Source of the DNA: Sphingopyxis sp. H050
GTDB lineage: Bacteria; Pseudomonadota; Alphaproteobacteria; Sphingomonadales; Sphingomonadaceae
Direction of reading: 5' to 3'
Assembly: GCF_001468265.1 (NCBI RefSeq)
Contig: NZ_LNRZ01000001.1
Span: forward strand, 310,001 to 374,000
Length of the DNA stretch: 64,000 nucleotides
Translations under genes and position numbers: made by a program
Notes under the pieces: generated by a model
Told to the model about the DNA's origin: nothing
The model's database searches: none
The model's input: the letters and a program-made list of their open reading frames with translations, nothing else
Part shown: positions 59,249-64,000 of the stretch, piece by piece
Position numbering within the stretch: position 1 is the first letter of the stretch
Layout of the letters: the number at the start of each line of letters is the position of its first letter

Positions 59249-60081
59249 CACATTCCTTTCGCGCGGAAGGTCACGTCCCAGACCTTCCATTGATCATAAT
59301 ATTCGTCGGGCAAGTCGAAGGGCGAGGCTTGGCGGATGGAGCGTTCCGCGCGTTCGATGAACAGTTTCTGCTGCGGCGCATTGCTGTCGGTCTTGCCCGA
59401 TAGCTCGCCGACCTGGCTGACGCTGGTCACGCGCCCGTCGCGGCTGAGCTGGATGCGGAGCACGACGCGCAGCTGGTCGATATCGACCCCCGACGGCACA
59501 TTGCGCCGCCAGTAGGGCAGGATCTTGCCGTCGATCGCGACATCGATCGACCGCTTGACCTCGGCCGCCGTCGTCGCGGCCGGCGCGCCCTTGGTTTGGG
59601 TCGACTTCGTTGGTCCCTTGCTGAGGCCGTCGACGATCCCGTCGAGCCGTCCGGTCGGGCGCGTCGTTGTCTTCTTCGGCGGCGTGGTCGCCTTCGGCGT
59701 GGCCTTGGGCACCGCCTTCTGTGCAGCCGGCGGCGTTTTCTTCGGCGTCACCACCGGCCGCGCCACCTGTTTGGGCGTCGGAGCCGGCGTCGGCCGGACG
59801 ACCGGTTCGGGCACCGGCGGCGTCGGCACGGGCTCGGACACGGCGATCTCTTCCGAATATTCTTCGCCCAGCCGCGCCGCGGGTGGCGTTTCGGTGATCA
59901 CCGGCGCGCTCGATTGCGGTGCCGTCTCGGCAACCAGATCGACCTCCATCGGCGGATTGTCGAAGCGCCGGTCGCCGGCCGTCCATTGCACCGACAGCAG
60001 ACCGATCACCACGATATGCAGCAGCACCGCGATCGCGATGCCGGCATTCTGGTTCCCCCCGGGTGCTGTTGTGGCAGCCAT
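59248..60081 (-). CDS. tolA: Tol-Pal energy-transducing protein TolA
   Basis: 277 residues. One N-terminal membrane segment (IAIAVLLHIVVIGLLSVQW), a Pro/Lys/Thr-rich middle domain (about 60-150) and a C-terminal TonB/TolA-like domain ending in RQASPFDLPDEYYDQWKVWDVTFRAKGM. Shorter than enteric TolA because the middle helix is reduced, as is usual in alphaproteobacteria. It spans the periplasm and is driven by TolQ/TolR. Confidence 0.92.
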   Translation of the reverse strand: MAATTAPGGNQNAGIAIAVLLHIVVIGLLSVQWTAGDRRFDNPPMEVDLVAETAPQSSAPVITETPPAARLGEEYSEEIAVSEPVPTPPVPEPVVRPTPAPTPKQVARPVVTPKKTPPAAQKAVPKATPKATTPPKKTTTRPTGRLDGIVDGLSKGPTKSTQTKGAPAATTAAEVKRSIDVAIDGKILPYWRRNVPSGVDIDQLRVVLRIQLSRDGRVTSVSQVGELSGKTDSNAPQQKLFIERAERSIRQASPFDLPDEYYDQWKVWDVTFRAKGM

Positions 60082-60091
60082 GATCCGGAGC

Positions 60092-60600
<509 letters not shown>

Positions 60601-60601
<1 letters not shown>

Positions 60602-61299
60602 CAGGCTTCGACCTCGAGTTCGCGGCTGAAGGTTGCGTGCAGCCCGTCGGCGAAGCGGCCGAGCCGCGATTCGAGGCGGTTCAGCCGCTGCGAGAAGGCG
60701 TTGTAGGCGATGACCGCCGGGATCGCCGCGAACAGGCCGATCGCGGTCGCAAACAGCGCCTCGGCGATGCCGGGCGCGACGACGGCAAGACTGCTGTTAT
60801 TCTCCGCCGCGATCGCGGTGAAGCTGCGCATGATGCCCCAGACAGTACCGAACAGGCCGACGAACGGCGCGACGGCGCCAATGGTGGCGAGCGTGCCGAT
60901 CTTTTCGGCCAGCCGGTCGACTTCGCCCTCGACCGCGGCGTTCATCGCAATGCCGAGCCGTTCGCGCGTGCCGTCGCGATCGATGACCTTGCCCTTGGTC
61001 GAGCGGCGCCATTCACTGATCCCGGCCGCCAGCACCTTCGCGCTGGGGAGTTCCTCGGTGCTGTTCTTGTCATAGAATTTGTCGATATTCTCGGCGCGCC
61101 AGAAATCGCGCTCGAACTGGTCCGATGCGCGCATCATCTTCCCGACGCCCCGGCCGTGCGTGAAGATCACTGCCCAGACATAGACCGATGCAAGCAAAAG
61201 CCCGATCATCACGCCTTTGACGATCCAGTCGGCCTGCAGGAACAGTGCGACGGGGGAAAGCGTCGCCGCGTCGGCGGCCAGCTTGATATTGTCTAGCAA
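60601..61299 (-). CDS. tolQ: Tol-Pal proton channel protein TolQ
   Basis: 232 residues from a TTG at 61299 that overlaps the ybgC stop by 7 nt and follows GGAGAG. MotA/TolQ/ExbB fold with three membrane segments; the last contains EALFATAIGLFAAIPAVIAYNAF, with the conserved Thr/Ala pattern of the proton pathway. Works with TolR to energise TolA. Confidence 0.95.
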
Positions 61300-61757
61300 G
61301 GGAAAGTCTCTCCATTCATGATGGCGGTAAAGCGTTCGGCCCAGCCCGCGGGTTGGCGACGCGGCCGGCCTTCGGGCGACAGGAAGGCCGCGGTGACGCG
61401 TCCGTTCGTTAACTCGTCCTGACCGCGAAGGATGCGCTGCGCGATGATCACGCTTGCACCGCGCACCGCTTCGACGGTGCTGACGACCAAGATGTCGTCG
61501 TCGAGCTTTGCGGGGCTACGATATTTGATGGTCAGATCGGTGACCGCCCACGCGCCTTCGCCGCCCTCCATCGCTGCGCGCTGGTCGATGCCCGCAAGGC
61601 GCAGCATGTCGGAGCGCGCGCGCTCCATATAGCGCAGGTAATTGGCGTGATAGACGATGCCCGACAGGTCGGTGTCCTCGAAATAGATGCGCGCGCGATA
61701 ATGGTGCGCGGCCCCGACGAAGGCGCCGGGGACGAAGGGTGGGGGAACATCGGCCAT
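61293..61757 (-). CDS. ybgC: Acyl-CoA thioesterase YbgC
   Basis: 154 residues from ATG at 61757; longer starts exist but add unconserved residues. Hotdog-fold 4-hydroxybenzoyl-CoA-thioesterase type with the active-site motif YFEDTDLSGIVYHANYLRYMERAR. The conserved first gene of the tol-pal operon; it hydrolyses acyl-CoA/ACP thioesters near the membrane. The 101 nt upstream to ruvB presumably hold the tol operon promoter. Confidence 0.92.
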   Translation of the reverse strand: MADVPPPFVPGAFVGAAHHYRARIYFEDTDLSGIVYHANYLRYMERARSDMLRLAGIDQRAAMEGGEGAWAVTDLTIKYRSPAKLDDDILVVSTVEAVRGASVIIAQRILRGQDELTNGRVTAAFLSPEGRPRRQPAGWAERFTAIMNGETFPC

Positions 61758-61858
61758 CTTTAGGACCGATAGCGACGCAACGACTCGTCGCAAACCCCTC
61801 ATCAACGGTTCGTCGCACTTGAGGGCCGCTTGGTGGAATGAAAGCCGCGGAAATCCGC

Positions 61859-62887
61859 CTATTTTGCCTGATCGAAAAGTCCGTCCTGCGAACCTGCGGG
61901 CGGATTGAGCCCCAGATGCTTCCACGCGCTGGCATTCAGACACCGCCCGCGCGCAGTGCGGGCGATGAGGCCGGCCTGCAGCAGATAGGGCTCGATCACG
62001 TCCTCGATCGTGTCGCGCGGCTCGCTGAGACCCGCCGCGAGCGTCTCGACCCCGACGGGGCCGCCGCGATAGATGTCGGCGATCATGGTCAGGTAACGGC
62101 GGTCCATCGCGTCGAGCCCGAGCGCGTCGACCTCCAGCCGATTGAGCGCGGCATCGGCGGCCTTCGCATCGACCACCGCATGCCCGGCGACGGTCGCGAA
62201 GTCGCGCACCCGGCGGAGCAGACGTCCGGCGATGCGCGGCGTCCCGCGCGAGCGCTTAGCGATTTCCAGCGCGCCGTCGGCCGCGATCGGCAGCGCGAGC
62301 AGCCGCGCGGCGCGCGAAATGACCTGTTCGAGCTCGCCATGCGTATAGAAGTTGAGCCGCACCGGAATGCCGAAGCGATCGCGGAGCGGCGTCGTCAGCA
62401 ACCCCTGCCGCGTCGTCGCGCCCACGAGGGTGAACTTCGGTAGGTCGATGCGGACCGACCGCGCCGACGGCCCCTCGCCGATCATGATATCGAGCGCACG
62501 GTCCTCCATCGCGGGATAGAGGATTTCCTCGACCGCAGGCGACAGGCGGTGGATCTCGTCGATGAAGAGGACGTCGCCGTCCTCGAGGTTGGTAAGCAGC
62601 GCGGCGAGGTCGCCCGCCTTGGCGATGACCGGTCCGCTGGTCGAGCGGAAGCCGACGCCGAGCTCCTTGGCGACGATCTGCGCCAGCGTCGTCTTGCCGA
62701 GCCCCGGGGGGCCATAGAAGAGCACATGGTCAAGCGCATCGGACCGCGCCTTCGCCGCCTCGATGAAAATCCGCAAGTTCTCGCGCGCCGCGGCTTGGCC
62801 GACGAATTCGGCGAGCGACTTGGGCCGCAGCGCCGCGTCGGCGTCCTCGGGGGTACGGATCGGGGTCGTGAGGGCGGGCTCGGTCAT
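61859..62887 (-). CDS. ruvB: Holliday junction branch-migration helicase RuvB
   Basis: 342 residues from ATG at 62887. AAA+ motor with Walker [10 protein letters not shown] (about 59-67), Walker B FIDEIHRL (108-115), sensor [19 protein letters not shown] with the Arg finger region, and a C-terminal winged helix ([23 protein letters not shown]). Drives branch migration with RuvA. It is separated from ruvA by a GFA-family gene and overlaps it by 4 nt. Confidence 0.98.
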   Translation of the reverse strand: MTEPALTTPIRTPEDADAALRPKSLAEFVGQAAARENLRIFIEAAKARSDALDHVLFYGPPGLGKTTLAQIVAKELGVGFRSTSGPVIAKAGDLAALLTNLEDGDVLFIDEIHRLSPAVEEILYPAMEDRALDIMIGEGPSARSVRIDLPKFTLVGATTRQGLLTTPLRDRFGIPVRLNFYTHGELEQVISRAARLLALPIAADGALEIAKRSRGTPRIAGRLLRRVRDFATVAGHAVVDAKAADAALNRLEVDALGLDAMDRRYLTMIADIYRGGPVGVETLAAGLSEPRDTIEDVIEPYLLQAGLIARTARGRCLNASAWKHLGLNPPAGSQDGLFDQAK

Positions 62888-63285
62888 AAACGCTCTATTG
62901 CCTCGCCGAGGATACAAACCCAAGGTTCCTGACGATCCTCATAGACCGAAAATTGGGGTTCGAAATCATGGCCGGGTTCGAAATTGCCGATCGGCACGGC
63001 GTAGCTGTCGAGTCCCGGGCGATTGAGGAACCAGAGCGTGGATCCGCAGTTTTCGCAGAAGTAGAAGTCCGCGAGAGTGCCGCTGCCGCCGGGATGCTGG
63101 TACAGTTTCGCTTCGCCTTCGGTGCGAACCTGATCGGCCGGGAAGCGCGCCTGTGCGGCAAAGGCGCTTCCACTTCGCGCCTTGCAGTTGCGGCAGTGGC
63201 AGACCGAGACGCGGATCGGCTCGCCAGTGCATGCAATGCGGAGCTGGCCGCAGCGGCAGGCGGCGTTGCGGATGCGGGCGGTCAC
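62884..63285 (-). CDS. GFA-family (Mss4-like zinc) protein
   Basis: 133 residues from a GTG at 63285 overlapping the ruvA stop (GTGA). Zinc-binding cysteine pattern C10-x-C12, CHCRNC (29-34) and CENC (77-80) as in glutathione-dependent formaldehyde-activating/CENP-V family proteins. Function in formaldehyde metabolism is not proven for most members. It is embedded between ruvA and ruvB with 4-nt overlaps on both sides, so it is co-translated with DNA-repair genes. Confidence 0.88.
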   Translation of the reverse strand: MTARIRNAACRCGQLRIACTGEPIRVSVCHCRNCKARSGSAFAAQARFPADQVRTEGEAKLYQHPGGSGTLADFYFCENCGSTLWFLNRPGLDSYAVPIGNFEPGHDFEPQFSVYEDRQEPWVCILGEAIERL

Positions 63286-63881
63286 TTGGCCACTTTCTTC
63301 AGCGCCGCGCGAACCAAAGCGTCGAGGCTCGCCCCTGCACCCAATTCCTCGTTCGCCGCTGCCACCGCGGCGCTGGCTTCGCCGGGCTTGAAGCCGAGGC
63401 CGGTGAGGGCGGTGACGGCGTCGCCGAGCGGGCCGCTGGTGGCGGACAGGGCTGGACTCGAACCCGCGATCCCGCCCAGCGCCCCCGCCTTGTCCTTCAG
63501 CTCATGCGCAATCCGCTGCGCCAGCTTCGGCCCGACGCCGTTCGCGCGGGCGATCATCGCGCTGTCGCCGCTGGCGAGCGCGCGTTGCAGGTCGCCGATT
63601 TCCAGCGCCGACAGGATCGCGAGCGCGACCTTGGCGCCGACGCCCTGGACGCTGGTAAGCAGGCGGAACCAGTCGCGTTCCTCGGCCTTGGCAAAGCCGA
63701 GCAGGCGCAGGAAATCCTCACCGACCAGCATTTCGGTGTGGATGGTGACGGTGCCGCCGACCGGACCGAGCGCGTCCAAGGTGCGTGCCGAGGCCTCGAC
63801 CAGATAGCCGACGCCGCCGACGTCGATCACCGCATGGCCTGCGCCGCTGCTGTCGAGCCGTCCGGTGAGTTTTGCGATCAT
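63282..63881 (-). CDS. ruvA: Holliday junction-binding protein RuvA
   Basis: 199 residues, ATG at 63881. Domain I OB fold ([31 protein letters not shown]), domain II with helix-hairpin-helix motifs ([16 protein letters not shown] and [19 protein letters not shown]), and a flexible linker before domain III ([19 protein letters not shown]), which binds RuvB. ruvC would be expected upstream, beyond the window edge or elsewhere. Confidence 0.97.
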   Translation of the reverse strand: MIAKLTGRLDSSGAGHAVIDVGGVGYLVEASARTLDALGPVGGTVTIHTEMLVGEDFLRLLGFAKAEERDWFRLLTSVQGVGAKVALAILSALEIGDLQRALASGDSAMIARANGVGPKLAQRIAHELKDKAGALGGIAGSSPALSATSGPLGDAVTALTGLGFKPGEASAAVAAANEELGAGASLDALVRAALKKVAK

Positions 63882-63928
63882 TTCACCGTGCTAGCGCGGC
63901 AGGAATGAAAAGGGAACAGATTTGGTTC

Positions 63929-63952
63929 ACGCGAAGACGCGAAGACGCGAAG
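63929..63952. repeat. Three tandem 8-bp repeats upstream of ruvA
   Basis: ACGCGAAG repeated three times without spacer, followed by a degenerate fourth start. It lies 48 nt upstream of the ruvA ATG in an otherwise unassigned stretch that continues to the window end. Similar CGCGAAGA runs are familiar from sphingomonad intergenic DNA; that is recollection, not shown here. Confidence 0.7.
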
Positions 63953-64000
63953 ATGCCGCGTTTGCCGCGAAGCGGCTTGTTTCCCCTTACGTTGGCGACG

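Overview
The window looks like chromosomal DNA of a GC-rich sphingomonad (alphaproteobacterium, Sphingopyxis-like). Supporting signs are the GC content, three large TonB-dependent receptors, many ATGA-overlapping genes, an alphaproteobacterial ybgC-tolQRAB-pal block and the density of CoA-thioester, SDR and Old Yellow Enzyme genes. The genus is an inference. There is no rRNA, CRISPR array, phage or insertion sequence; one tRNA-Leu is present.

Layout. (1) 1-24.0 kb is a catabolic region. A long minus-strand gene series runs from a molybdopterin oxidoreductase through two reductase/ThuA-like genes to P450, acyl-CoA dehydrogenase, OB-fold protein, thiolase and second acyl-CoA dehydrogenase, and ends with a LuxR-type regulator. 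The P450 to acyl-CoA dehydrogenase part resembles the actinobacterial igr steroid side-chain operon without its MaoC hydratases. Around it lie an acyl-CoA synthetase, a carotenoid/stilbene oxygenase, a TonB receptor, four SDRs, a GMC oxidoreductase and an Old Yellow Enzyme. (2) 24.0-27.4 kb holds a tiny 24-codon gene with complete expression signals and a 1000-residue TonB receptor. (3) 27.7-40.3 kb is a D-amino-acid / peptidoglycan-peptide salvage island: penicillin-acylase-family hydrolase, PBP4-type carboxypeptidase, beta-lactamase-fold hydrolase, AmpG-like permease, glutamate-type symporter, DgcA, DgcN, a LysR regulator and a secreted N-acyl-D-amino-acid deacylase. Three near-identical 18-bp sites lie 80-86 nt before the starts of the acylase, dgcN and deacylase genes, all in the same orientation. 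This suggests one LysR regulon. (4) 40.4-57.3 kb holds tRNA-Leu(GAG), a surface lipoprotein, a TonB receptor and a complete gspCDEFGHIJKLMNO type II secretion operon. Pho-box-like heptamer arrays with identical geometry precede both the lipoprotein and gspC, suggesting phosphate-starvation control of the secreton and its surface partners. (5) 57.3-64 kb carries housekeeping envelope and DNA repair genes: pal, tolB, tolA, tolR, tolQ, ybgC, ruvB, a GFA-family protein and ruvA.

The most promising material is the regulatory architecture (LysR sites of region 3, Pho boxes of region 4) and the 24-codon gene. All calls come from reading the sequence; no database search was possible.
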